This document shows, one piece after another, positions 54,385-62,004 of a stretch of DNA of 64,000 nt. The notes under the pieces are model-generated. The model did not search any database, was not told the origin of the DNA, and saw only the letters and a program-made list of their open reading frames with translations. Every line of letters begins with the position of its first letter. Position 1 is the first letter of the stretch. The stretch spans positions 1,890,001-1,954,000 of the forward strand of contig NZ_CP027229.1 of the NCBI RefSeq assembly GCF_002999135.1, given 5' to 3'. The DNA is from Capnocytophaga sp. oral taxon 878 (GTDB lineage Bacteria > Bacteroidota > Bacteroidia > Flavobacteriales > Flavobacteriaceae). The position numbers and the translations under genes are program-made.

Positions 54385-55149
54385 TTAATTACCATATTGT
54401 AATATCATCTCTACAAAAGCAGGGTCTCGGTGAGAATAGAAGAGCGTTTGCTGGGTATCAAGAGCTACTATTAGGCTCATATCCTCTGCTGAGAGTTGGA
54501 AGTCAAATATATTAAGGTTCTGCTGCATACGCTCTTTGCGCACCGACTTAGGAATGCAGATAATATCTCGTTGCAGAAGATAACGCAAAGCTACTTGGGC
54601 AGCTCTTTTGTGATACTTTTCGCCAATAGCATTGAGCGTAGGATTGGCAAAGAAATCGTTTCTGCCTTCGGCAAAAGGACCCCACGACATTAACTTGGTA
54701 TCGTATTTCTTCATTAGTTCTTGGAGGTCTTGCTGTTGGTAGAATACGTGTGTTTCCATTTGGTTTACAGTAGGTTTTATCTCAGCGTGGTATGCCAAAT
54801 CGAGGTATCTATCGGCATAGAAGTTGCTCACGCCAATAGCGCGTACTTTGCCCTCTTTGTAGGCTTCTTCCATAGCGCGATAAGAGCCGTAATAATCACC
54901 AAAAGGTTGGCGAATGAGTAGCAAATCGATATAATCAGTTTGTAGTTTGCGCCAGTCGGCTTTGGAAGTAGGGCATCCCCATATTTTAGACCATATACCA
55001 GTAGCGAAAATATCATCGTGGTTGAAATCGTCGTGCCAAATTAATTTCCATTCCTCTTTTTCTTTGGAAGAGGTGTCATCTTCTTTTTGTTCTTGAGAGC
55101 AACCTACAATGATGCTCCAAATGCATAAAATAATAAAAGTTTTTCTCAT
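54385..55149 (-). pseudogene. Chimera: GH16 lipoprotein N-terminus fused to aldo-keto reductase C-terminus
   Basis: 254 codons. Residues 1-66 are a lipoprotein signal (VGC lipobox) and the beginning of a glycoside hydrolase family 16 protein (EWKLIWHDDFNHDD ... WSKIWGCPTSKADWR). Residues 67-254 (KLQTDYIDLLLIRQP...) are nearly identical to the C-terminus of the aldo-keto reductase at 55793. The DNA copy covers 54385-54952, and the join is at 54952. The GH16 catalytic motif is absent. The reductase half lacks the Asp/Tyr/Lys of the catalytic tetrad, and its His (VHQP) is Arg (IRQP). A frame remains open but no activity of either kind is expected. Confidence 0.9.
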
Positions 55150-55181
55150 AATATTGTATTGTTTTTAAGTTATTCTAAATG

Positions 55182-55211
55182 CAAAGGTAGTGATAATTTG
55201 ATAATTAGCAA
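55182..55211 (-). promoter_or_regulatory. Promoter of the chimeric gene
   Basis: Minus-strand TACCTTTG (55182-55189), 19-bp spacer, TTG (55209-55211) in TTTGCTAATTA; presumably the original GH16 promoter. Confidence 0.65.
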
Positions 55212-55228
55212 ATTAGTAAATTAGCGAA

Positions 55229-55260
55229 TTTGCATATTAGGCAATTATGTATTACTTTTG
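55229..55260 (+). promoter_or_regulatory. Promoter of the coiled-coil lipoprotein gene
   Basis: TTTG (55229-55232), 20-bp spacer, TACTTTTG (55253-55260), 27 bp before the ATG. Confidence 0.7.
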
Positions 55261-55287
55261 TGGCATTAAAATATTAATAATATAATT

Positions 55288-55707
55288 ATGAAAAAAGTAT
55301 TTTTAATGGGAGTGTTAGCTTCCTTTATGTTAGCGGGTTGTGGTACAGCTAAATCACCAGAGATGAAACGCTTGGAAAAACAACAACAAGCCTTGAAACT
55401 CAATACCGAGCTCAACGAATTGCAAATGAAACTCACACAAGAGCAAACCAATAATCAGTCGTTGCAAACTGAGGCTGCACAGGCTAATGAAGAAGCTACT
55501 GATCGCACGGATGCTTTTAGTGATGCGAGTTCGGCTTCAGCAAGTGCTAAAAAAGCGAACAAAGCTGAAAAGGCTTTGCGCAAAGCTAGTAAAGCTAATA
55601 AGCAATTAGCAAAAAGTAATCGCCGTATTGAGAAATTGCAAAAAGACATCACTAAATTGCAAGAAAAGATAACTGAACTAAATGCTGAAGTAGAATTTAG
55701 CAAATAG
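55288..55707 (+). CDS. Coiled-coil lipoprotein
   Basis: 139 residues. Signal MKKVFLMGVLASFMLAGC with lipobox LAGC, then almost continuous coiled coil (30-60 and 105-137; KLQKDITKLQEKITELNAEV) interrupted by an Ala/Ser-rich hinge (75-95). Resembles Lpp/OmpA-like spacer lipoproteins in layout, but no family is claimed. Own promoter and terminator. Confidence 0.8.
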   Translation: MKKVFLMGVLASFMLAGCGTAKSPEMKRLEKQQQALKLNTELNELQMKLTQEQTNNQSLQTEAAQANEEATDRTDAFSDASSASASAKKANKAEKALRKASKANKQLAKSNRRIEKLQKDITKLQEKITELNAEVEFSK

Positions 55708-55729
55708 ATACAAGTTAGATGTTTTATTA

Positions 55730-55768
55730 AAAATTCCCGTGTGGTACAAGTACCACACGGGAATTTTA
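55730..55768. terminator. Bidirectional terminator
   Basis: Stem of 18 bp, AAAATTCCCGTGTGGTAC paired with its exact complement around the loop AA, between the convergent lipoprotein and aldo-keto reductase genes. Confidence 0.9.
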
Positions 55769-55792
55769 CTAATTAGCACATTTGCTAATTTG

Positions 55793-56635
55793 CTAATTAC
55801 CATATTGTAGTATCATCTCTACAAAAGCAGGGTCTCGGTGAGAATAGAATAGCGTTTGCTGGGTATCTAGAGCGACTATTAGGCTCATATCCTCTGCTGA
55901 GAGTTGGAAGTCAAATACATTAAGGTTTTGCTGCATACGCTCTTTGCGCACCGACTTAGGAATGCAGATAATATCGCGTTGCAAGAGATAGCGCAAAGCT
56001 ACTTGGGCAGCACTTTTGTGATACTTTTCGCCAATAGCATTGAGCGTAGGATTGGCAAAGAAATCGTTTCTGCCTTCGGCAAAAGGACCCCACGACATTA
56101 GCTTGGTATCGTATTTCTTCATTAGTTCTTGGAGGTCTTGCTGTTGGTAGAATACGTGTGTTTCCATTTGGTTTACAGCAGGTTTTATCTCAGCGTGGTA
56201 TGCCAAATCAAGGTATCTATCGGCATAGAAGTTGCTAACGCCAATAGCGCGTACTTTGCCCTCTTTGTAGGCTTCTTCCATAGCGCGATAAGAGCCGTAA
56301 TAGTCGCCAAAAGGCTGGTGAACGAGTAGCAAATCGATATAATCGGTTTGTAGTTTGCGCAAAGAGGTCTCGATAGAGGCTTTTGCCTTTTCATAACCTG
56401 CATTGCTTATCCACACTTTGGTTACGATAAAGAACTCTTTGCGGTCGATACCACTTTTCTTAATAGCATTACCTACGCCCTCCTCATTGCGATAGATTTG
56501 GGCAGTATCAATCATTCGGTAGCCTACCGAAATAGCATCGCTTACGCAACGCTCACATTCTTTAGGGTCTACTTGGTATACACCGTAACCCAAGAGGGGC
56601 ATTTGTACCCCGTTGTTTAATTGGATGTTTTGCAT
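55793..56635 (-). CDS. Aldo/keto reductase
   Basis: 280 residues, NADPH-dependent carbonyl reductase, (beta/alpha)8 barrel. The tetrad is complete: Asp and Tyr in MIDTAQIYRNEEGVG (about 42-56), Lys in FIVTKVW, His in LLLVHQPFGDYYG. The family signature VRAIGVSNF and the cofactor loop IPKSVRKERMQQN are present. Substrate unknown (2,5-diketo-D-gluconate reductase-like group). Its last ~190 codons were copied into the chimeric gene at 54385. Confidence 0.95.
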   Translation of the reverse strand: MQNIQLNNGVQMPLLGYGVYQVDPKECERCVSDAISVGYRMIDTAQIYRNEEGVGNAIKKSGIDRKEFFIVTKVWISNAGYEKAKASIETSLRKLQTDYIDLLLVHQPFGDYYGSYRAMEEAYKEGKVRAIGVSNFYADRYLDLAYHAEIKPAVNQMETHVFYQQQDLQELMKKYDTKLMSWGPFAEGRNDFFANPTLNAIGEKYHKSAAQVALRYLLQRDIICIPKSVRKERMQQNLNVFDFQLSAEDMSLIVALDTQQTLFYSHRDPAFVEMILQYGN

Positions 56636-56799
56636 TTGTAATTCTTATTTTTAGTTTTTTGACCTTGTAAAGATAAGCAATTTTTGTAAAATAATTGTTA
56701 TAGAGGAGTTGGTAGTTTTTGAAATTCCCCCTTCAAAACTTTTATTAATGACGAGTTTCCATAATAAAGTTAGGTATAAGTTAACGAATCTGCTAGAGA

Positions 56800-56872
56800 A
56801 TAAAACTCGTGGTGATGCGAGCTGCATAGGTTGCTTGGACTACGGGGAGTTTTATTTATTGTGTGTTGTGCT
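56800..56872. repeat. Stem-loop element, copy 2
   Basis: AAAACTCGTGGTGATGCGAG ... TGCATAGGTTGCTTGGACTA ... GGGGAGTTTTATTTATTG ... TTGTGCT, about 80% like copies 1 and 3. Its last bases coincide with the original stop of the BRO-N gene. Confidence 0.75.
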
Positions 56873-57695
56873 ATAGCTGCTCAATTTTAAGGAGGTCTTC
56901 AGCTTTTGTAGGTGATATGACACTGCGCCCCAATTGTGCTTCTAATTGCTTGCGCGCTACTTTGGCTACACTACCACCTTCTTTAGCTACCTTTTTCTGT
57001 TATTCTACTCCTTGTGGGTCTCGTTGTTTGGAAAGCTCGGTAGCTGAGGCTTCGGCTAATATGTTAAAAGCCATTTCCAAGTTAGTCATATTATCACGTA
57101 AGTTCTCTTTTTTGAGTCCTTTATACTGCTTGTATTCTTTGGTAGTAAATCCACTCCATTGTTGGGTGATAATATCAGTGAGAGTAGCATACTCTACCCC
57201 TTCTTTTACTCCTGTGCGTTTCCACTCATCAGTTAGTTCTTTTGGTACTTCAATAGATTTGATACGTTGGTTTATCCACGCTTCTGAATATCCCAAGCGA
57301 CGATAATCGGCTACGGCTTGTTCTATAGAGCGTTCGGGGTCTTGCAGTTGGTCAATACGAGTACTAGCAACTTCTGCCATCCATAGTTTAAAAGGCTCTG
57401 CCTTAGGAGAAGGTATAGACTGTATCAAACGGAAAAGTTGTTCAGTATCAGCGACATCAGTAAGCCGCATTTTGCCATCAGCTGCTTCTAATTTCAAAGC
57501 GTTACAGTTTGTAACGGTTTCATTTCCCTCTTCTTTTAGTCGTTTTTTTAATACACGCCAATAGGTCTGAGGGTTAGTGCTATCAGTTAATATAGCCACT
57601 GCATCTACAATTGAGAAATACCATTTCTCGTGAGTGTCGTCCCAAATGGTACGCACCTTGCGTTCTTCAAATAATTTGACAGCTTCTTTTTTCAT
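56871..57695 (-). pseudogene. BRO-N family gene with internal stop
   Basis: Residues 1-231 (to 57000) contain the BRO-N domain (about 5-105: VRTIWDDTHEKWYFSIVDAV ... YWRVLKKRLKEEGNETVTNC). A TAA stop at 57000-57002 is followed in the same frame by 42 more codons (QKKVAKEGGSVAKVARKQLE ... ISPTKAEDLLKIEQL) and a stop at 56871. The downstream part is what family members have at their C-terminus, so one substitution or a short indel ended the gene. BRO-N proteins are phage antirepressor-like DNA-binding proteins, also found as single chromosomal genes in Bacteroidota. The truncated 231-residue product keeps the N-terminal domain and may still function. Confidence 0.85.
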
Positions 57696-57722
57696 TTCAG
57701 ATGATGATATGTTTTCAAGTTA

Positions 57723-57752
57723 CAAAGGTACTAAACAATTAAGAATTAACAA
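57723..57752 (-). promoter_or_regulatory. BRO-N gene promoter
   Basis: Minus-strand TACCTTTG (57723-57730), 19-bp spacer, TTG (57750-57752); the -33 touches stem-loop element copy 3. Confidence 0.65.
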
Positions 57753-57819
57753 AAACTCGTGGTGATGCGAGGTGCATAGGCTGCTTGCACTATGGGGAGT
57801 TTTTTATTGCTATTGTGCT
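57751..57819. repeat. Stem-loop element, copy 3
   Basis: AAAACTCGTGGTGATGCGAG, GTGCATAGGCTGCTTGCAC (inner hairpin GTGCA/TGCAC), GGGGAGTTTTTTATTGCT and TTGTGCT. Lies between the BRO-N promoter and the 3' end of the next gene. Confidence 0.75.
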
Positions 57820-57875
57820 GCAACTTGCTTGTTGCGCTAGGGCTTAATTATTGTAATCTTGGAGTATAAAGCTAG

Positions 57876-59438
57876 TTAGAAATACTCTTTCATTGTTCTG
57901 ATGTCTAGATAACCTTTTTTACCTTTCTTTACAATCTGATAGAAAGAGTGAGTTTGGGGGTCTATTTTTTCGTATATAACCTTTTTATGCTGGGGGTAGA
58001 TACCTATCTTATTATCTTTGTAGAAATAGATAAGTCCATCCTTATGTTGCTGAATATTATCGTAGATGATAGGGAGCTGTTCTTTTCCTATGAGATGTGC
58101 TGAAGGATATTTGCGCACATTGCGTTTAAAAATATTTTCTTCTTCGTTTTCTTTATCCTCCTCTATTCCTTCAATATATAATTCTTTTTCTGAAATCTTT
58201 TGATAATTGTATTTGAACAGTCCGTATTTGTTCCCGCGTTGCACACGTATAAGCTCTGGGTGATGGTAAATGTTATCGACAAAAAAGTCATTATCATCCC
58301 ATTCAAAATACCTACTACCATTAATGAAAGAAAGTGTTTCATCGGCACTTCTATCAGAAAGATAGTTTCGTTTTTCGGCTTCGAACTCTGAAGCAAAGCC
58401 TCCAAAACCATAAAGCATATAATGTGGGTGTTCTGATTTTTCAGGGTCTTTTTTCAATGAATAACGACTTTCATATACTGTTCCGCAGAGTGAGTAACTG
58501 ATTCTTGGGAATTTTTCTATACGTTCGCCATCTATTGTGTAATATGCTGCCCCTTGCTTGTTAAGCATTTCAATGCCATCGCGGTAGAAATAAGCACTGC
58601 GCATCTCTTTGAACGATTTTTTTTGTAAGTAACTATCATAGAGTTCAAATTTGCTCCCTCTTCTGGTTATAATGCCAAATTTGTTATAATAGATTGTATC
58701 GTATCTGCCTGAAAGCACTTTTTCTTTATAGGTATTCATAAGCTCATAACGCTTGCCTTTGGGGCGAAGTATGAGATGCTCTTCTGGCTCATAATCGATA
58801 AAATCATCACTATAGGAGGAAGGGTATTGAGTTGGCGCAAGTATGGTTGTCTCTCTGTCGGTTAAAAACAAGGTTTTATCTTTTAAGGGTACTATAAAAC
58901 CCTCGATATTTTCTCCATCACTCAAGAGGTAAATGTTTCGCCCTTTTTTTAGATGGATAGTGTGTAGTGCATAATAATCTTTTCTTTGATAAAGTTTTTT
59001 TTCTTCTGTATCTATATCACATAACAGAGCCAAGTAAGGGTTAAGTATCTTGACAATTGTTTGAGTATTCTGGTCATAGATAGGAGGAAGTGTTTTAAAG
59101 ATTTTGCCTACAAAATCGCTGGGGGTAGTGCGTTGGATATCTTTGAGGTAGATAATTTTCTTATCGTCCTCTTTTATCTCGCTCAGGGTCTCTAAATACT
59201 CCTCATCATAATCAACCAATTTGAGATCGTAGACTTCGGTATCGGTATCTAGATTTTCATCTTCTTGAGACTCAAATTCTAACTCTAAAAACTTGTCTTT
59301 CTGTTTTTGAGCATAAAAATAAAGTCCCCCATCAGAGTCATAAGCGAGGATATCGATATGACGGGTTGAAGTTTCTTTTTGTGCTTGCGCTAAAGAAGTG
59401 AGCAAGATAGCAATGATAAGAGTGATGTTTTTTAACAT
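57876..59438 (-). CDS. Exported protein with WG-like repeats
   Basis: 520 residues with signal peptide MLKNITLIIAILLTSLAQAQ. Short repeated motifs of KYGLFKYN, KIGIYPQHKKVIYEKI and KKGYLDIRTMKEY type occur in the C-terminal half, like the WG (KWGLID) repeat proteins of Bacteroidota; the N-terminal ~80 residues are acidic. It is probably periplasmic or outer-membrane associated. Function unknown. Promoter at 59461-59490. Confidence 0.65.
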   Translation of the reverse strand: MLKNITLIIAILLTSLAQAQKETSTRHIDILAYDSDGGLYFYAQKQKDKFLELEFESQEDENLDTDTEVYDLKLVDYDEEYLETLSEIKEDDKKIIYLKDIQRTTPSDFVGKIFKTLPPIYDQNTQTIVKILNPYLALLCDIDTEEKKLYQRKDYYALHTIHLKKGRNIYLLSDGENIEGFIVPLKDKTLFLTDRETTILAPTQYPSSYSDDFIDYEPEEHLILRPKGKRYELMNTYKEKVLSGRYDTIYYNKFGIITRRGSKFELYDSYLQKKSFKEMRSAYFYRDGIEMLNKQGAAYYTIDGERIEKFPRISYSLCGTVYESRYSLKKDPEKSEHPHYMLYGFGGFASEFEAEKRNYLSDRSADETLSFINGSRYFEWDDNDFFVDNIYHHPELIRVQRGNKYGLFKYNYQKISEKELYIEGIEEDKENEEENIFKRNVRKYPSAHLIGKEQLPIIYDNIQQHKDGLIYFYKDNKIGIYPQHKKVIYEKIDPQTHSFYQIVKKGKKGYLDIRTMKEYF

Positions 59439-59460
59439 AACGTTCTAAGGTTTTTGTTGG

Positions 59461-59490
59461 CAAAGATAGTAATAATTTGCTAATTAGCAA
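59461..59490 (-). promoter_or_regulatory. Promoter of the WG-like protein gene
   Basis: Minus-strand TATCTTTG (59461-59468), 19-bp spacer, TTG (59488-59490) within TTTGCTAATTAGCAAA. Confidence 0.65.
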
Positions 59491-59551
59491 ATGAGAAAAT
59501 TAGCAAATGAGGGAATTAGCAAATTAGCAAATGAGGGAATCAGCAAATTGG
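59473..59551. repeat. Array of ATTAGCAAA repeats
   Basis: A TTTGCTAATTAGCAAA palindrome followed by several more ATTAGCAAAT units (about 59494-59540), some separated by GAGGGA or GAGAAA. The first unit doubles as the -33 region of the adjacent promoter. Confidence 0.7.
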
Positions 59552-59556
59552 GGGGA

Positions 59557-59725
59557 TTTTTTTATAGCTTGTTGTGCTACGACTTCTGAATTTTAAGGTA
59601 GTTTTTAGCTTTTGTAGGTGGTATAAGAGTGCACCCGAATTGAGTTTTAGTATCAGTGGCTTCTAATTTGAACTGGTGACAATTTGACACCGTTTCATTT
59701 TCGTCTTTTTTGAGTAGTCTGAAAT
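59557..59725 (-). pseudogene. Relic of a second BRO-N family gene
   Basis: On the minus strand, RLLKKDENETVSNC and FKLEATDTK match the middle of the intact BRO-N domain (RVLKKRLKEEGNETVTNC ... LKLEAADGK). The frame then passes directly into QFGCTLIPPTKAKNYLKIQKS and a stop, matching the C-terminus (QLGRSVISPTKAEDLLKIEQL). About 150 codons in between are missing and there is no start. The stem-loop element tail (TATAGCTT...TTGTGCT, 59557-59578) sits at its 3' end just as at 56800. Confidence 0.8.
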
Positions 59726-59751
59726 GGTGTGGGGCTTGGATTGTTGAAATC

Positions 59752-60972
59752 TTATTTCACTAATTGTTCTATCTGTTTTTGCAGTGTAGCGCGCTCGTTG
59801 GGTGATTTAGAGAGAGTAATCGCTTTTTGGTAGTGAGCAATAGCTTTTTGGTTATTGATATGGGTATATAAATATCCCAACAACTCGTGGTAGTAACGAT
59901 TGTTTTGCAGTCCTAATTTTTCAGCCTCGACAATAGCTTTTTCTTTGCCGTATACCTTTCCGTAAGTAAAAGTCCTATTTAAGGCTATTACAGAAGAATA
60001 TTCGATGATAATTAGTTGGTTATATAAGCGGAGAATATACTCCCACTTGTTTTCATCGGTGGGGGTAGTATGCCAATAGGCAATACCTGCTTCCAAGTGA
60101 TATTTAGAGATTTGTGATCCTTCGCAGGCTTTTACTAAGTAATAGTTGCCTCTGTGTATAAGTTCTTTATCCCATTTGCTTTTATCTTGTTGTTCATAAA
60201 GAGTGTTTTCACCTGTGGTATTGATACGAGCTTCAAGTCTGGAACTTTGGAAACACATTAGTGATAAAAGAGCATTCACTTGGGGGGTATCAGTTTGGGG
60301 GTGTTCGGCAAGTAAGAGCGTAAGGCGCAAGGCTTCTTTGCAGAACTCCTTTCGTATGAATTGATTGTTGGTTTCGGAAAAATAGCCTTCATTGAAAAAT
60401 AAGTACAAACAGCGCAATACGGTTTCTAATCGGGTTTGTATATCGGTTGGGCTTACGGTTTTGATTTGAAAATGGTGCTCTCTGAGCTTGCTTTTAGCCC
60501 TAAGAAGTCGTTTTTTTATCGTTTCGGTATGGGTGAGTAGGGCATTGGCAATCTCTTCGACTGTAAAACCACAGAGTATTTGCAAAGCCAAACTTATTTG
60601 TGACTCTACAGAAATAGAAGGGTCGCAGATATTGAAAAGCATTTCTAACTGACTGTCGTTTATTTCAGAAGTTTCAAAAGTAAGTTCTTCGCTTTTTTCA
60701 GTAGGTGTAAGTGCCTTTTTTACTTTATCTTCAAATATAGCTACGTGTTTTTCATAGTCTTTAGCTTTGTTTTTGGCGACGGTATAAAGCCACGCAGTAG
60801 GGTTGGGAGGCAAGGGCTCATTTTCCCACAATTCATAGGCTTTTAGGAAAGTATCACTTACAATATCTTCAGCGATTTCCAAATGAGAAAAGCCAAAATG
60901 GCGACATAAGACTGCCACCATTTTAGCGTATTCTTTTCGAAATAAATCGGATAAAAGTTGTGAGTGAGGCAT
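59752..60972 (-). CDS. ECF42-type RNA polymerase sigma factor with TPR-like extension
   Basis: 406 residues. Sigma region 2 at about 10-75 (FRKEYAKMVAVLCRHFGFSH, DIVSDTFLKAYELW, NPTAWLYTVAKNKAKDY) and region 4 at about 115-165 (VESQISLALQILCGFTVEEI, LRAKSKLRE). A long helical C-terminal extension (180-405) has TPR-like repeats, ending HYQKAITLSKSPNERATLQ. This architecture and the adjacent YCII/DGPF gene are the hallmarks of the ECF42 group. No anti-sigma factor is visible; the extension is thought to serve regulation in this group. It starts one base after the upstream gene. Confidence 0.9.
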   Translation of the reverse strand: MPHSQLLSDLFRKEYAKMVAVLCRHFGFSHLEIAEDIVSDTFLKAYELWENEPLPPNPTAWLYTVAKNKAKDYEKHVAIFEDKVKKALTPTEKSEELTFETSEINDSQLEMLFNICDPSISVESQISLALQILCGFTVEEIANALLTHTETIKKRLLRAKSKLREHHFQIKTVSPTDIQTRLETVLRCLYLFFNEGYFSETNNQFIRKEFCKEALRLTLLLAEHPQTDTPQVNALLSLMCFQSSRLEARINTTGENTLYEQQDKSKWDKELIHRGNYYLVKACEGSQISKYHLEAGIAYWHTTPTDENKWEYILRLYNQLIIIEYSSVIALNRTFTYGKVYGKEKAIVEAEKLGLQNNRYYHELLGYLYTHINNQKAIAHYQKAITLSKSPNERATLQKQIEQLVK

Positions 60973-60973
60973 T

Positions 60974-61318
60974 TTAATCTCTTTTTAGCACTTCACGCAC
61001 TTCGATGCTACCTCCTACTTGTTCAAAAATAGGGTTAGCTTTAGCCATTTCTACTGCTTCATCAATGTTTTCGGCTTTCACTACTACATAGCCACTGATA
61101 AACTCTTTAATTTCGGTAAAAGGTCCATCGGTTACAACCTTATCGGCTTTGATAGTTTTGGCACTGCCTGCTATAGGCAAAAGGGTATTGCCTTTGTCGG
61201 CTAATTTGTTTTGTGAAGCGATACCCGCAAGCCAATTCATACGTTCTTGCATTTGCTCGGGAGTAGGTTTGAAATCAGCGATGTTGTTCAAACGAAAAAT
61301 CAATACAAAATCTTTCAT
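60974..61318 (-). CDS. YCII/DGPF-domain protein
   Basis: 114 residues, ferredoxin-like alpha/beta fold. The family motif DGPF occurs in VVTDGPFTEIKEFISGYVVV (about 64-83), and PTPEQMQERMNWL near the N-terminus is also typical. Cotranscribed with the sigma factor (1-base gap). DGPF proteins are constant partners of ECF42 sigma factors; the biochemical role is unproven. Confidence 0.9.
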   Translation of the reverse strand: MKDFVLIFRLNNIADFKPTPEQMQERMNWLAGIASQNKLADKGNTLLPIAGSAKTIKADKVVTDGPFTEIKEFISGYVVVKAENIDEAVEMAKANPIFEQVGGSIEVREVLKRD

Positions 61319-61373
61319 ACGTTTTTTAATTTAATGTTATACCCCTATAACGATTGAATTTTCTCTATGGGGA

Positions 61374-61403
61374 CAAAGATATAAAATAATTTACAATTGA
61401 CAA
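61374..61403 (-). promoter_or_regulatory. Promoter of the DGPF-sigma operon
   Basis: Minus-strand TATCTTTG (61374-61381), 19-bp spacer, TTG (61401-61403). It is of the house-keeping type; no separate ECF-type promoter was recognised. Confidence 0.6.
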
Positions 61404-61908
61404 TTAACAAAAAAATGTGTGAATGTGACTCATTTGAGGGGGATGGAGGGGCTGTGTAGGGGTATTTATGGGGTTAGTATTAGGGTGGTGGTAGGGCTTG
61501 GTGAAAATGAAGAAAATGCAATGTTTTGGGGATTTTGTTGCGAATTTGGCAAAGGGAAGGTTGGGAAATGAAAGGGCTGATAATCAGTGAAGTAATGTTT
61601 ATCTTTCGTTTATAGTTCGTTTATCCTTCGTTATAGGTTCGTTCATCTTAGGGGATAGCTGTATGGTAGCTGGGGTGGGCTTGATAGGAGAATAAGCTGG
61701 TTATGAAGGGGTTGCGGTTTTTGTAAAAAAGTGAAATGGGGGGTGGTGATTTTTGAATTATTCGCAATAAAAATGAGTATTTGGCAAAAGATAAGAGGTA
61801 GGAGATTATATAGGGGCGGTTTTTAGGTTTTGGGGGAGGGATGGAAATGGTTAAATGAGGGTGTTGTAAATATTTGATGCATTTGACCATTTTTTACTAA
61901 AATATTCA
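61404..61908. other. Intergenic region between the sigma operon and mreB
   Basis: About 500 bp with no supported gene: mostly purine-rich plus-strand sequence holding dispersed repeat copy 4, then the mreB promoter. The minus-strand open frame here is the C/T-rich complement of the repeat and is not a gene. Confidence 0.6.
61510..61790 (+). repeat. Dispersed intergenic repeat, copy 4
   Basis: Block A with ATGTTTTGGGGATTTTG and TTGTTGCG at 61535; four TTCGTT units at 61605, 61616, 61627 and 61638 (70 bp offset, 11-bp period); G-rich stretch; block C (TTCGCAATAAAAATGAG) near 61760-61776. Confidence 0.8.
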
Positions 61909-61937
61909 TTGCCAATTAATATTTTTTTGTACTTTTG
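61909..61937 (+). promoter_or_regulatory. mreB promoter
   Basis: TTG (61909-61911), 18-bp spacer, TACTTTTG (61930-61937); leader about 60 nt. Confidence 0.65.
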
Positions 61938-62004
61938 CGCCCACGAATAGAAGTGTTTTACACTTAAACTGATTTTATAAGATTTTTAAATAGCAATTAG
62001 AAAT

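Noticed and set aside
59473..59551. CRISPR array
   Set aside because: Repeat units are about 9-10 bp with spacers of 0-8 bp; no cas gene in the window and unit length is far too short.
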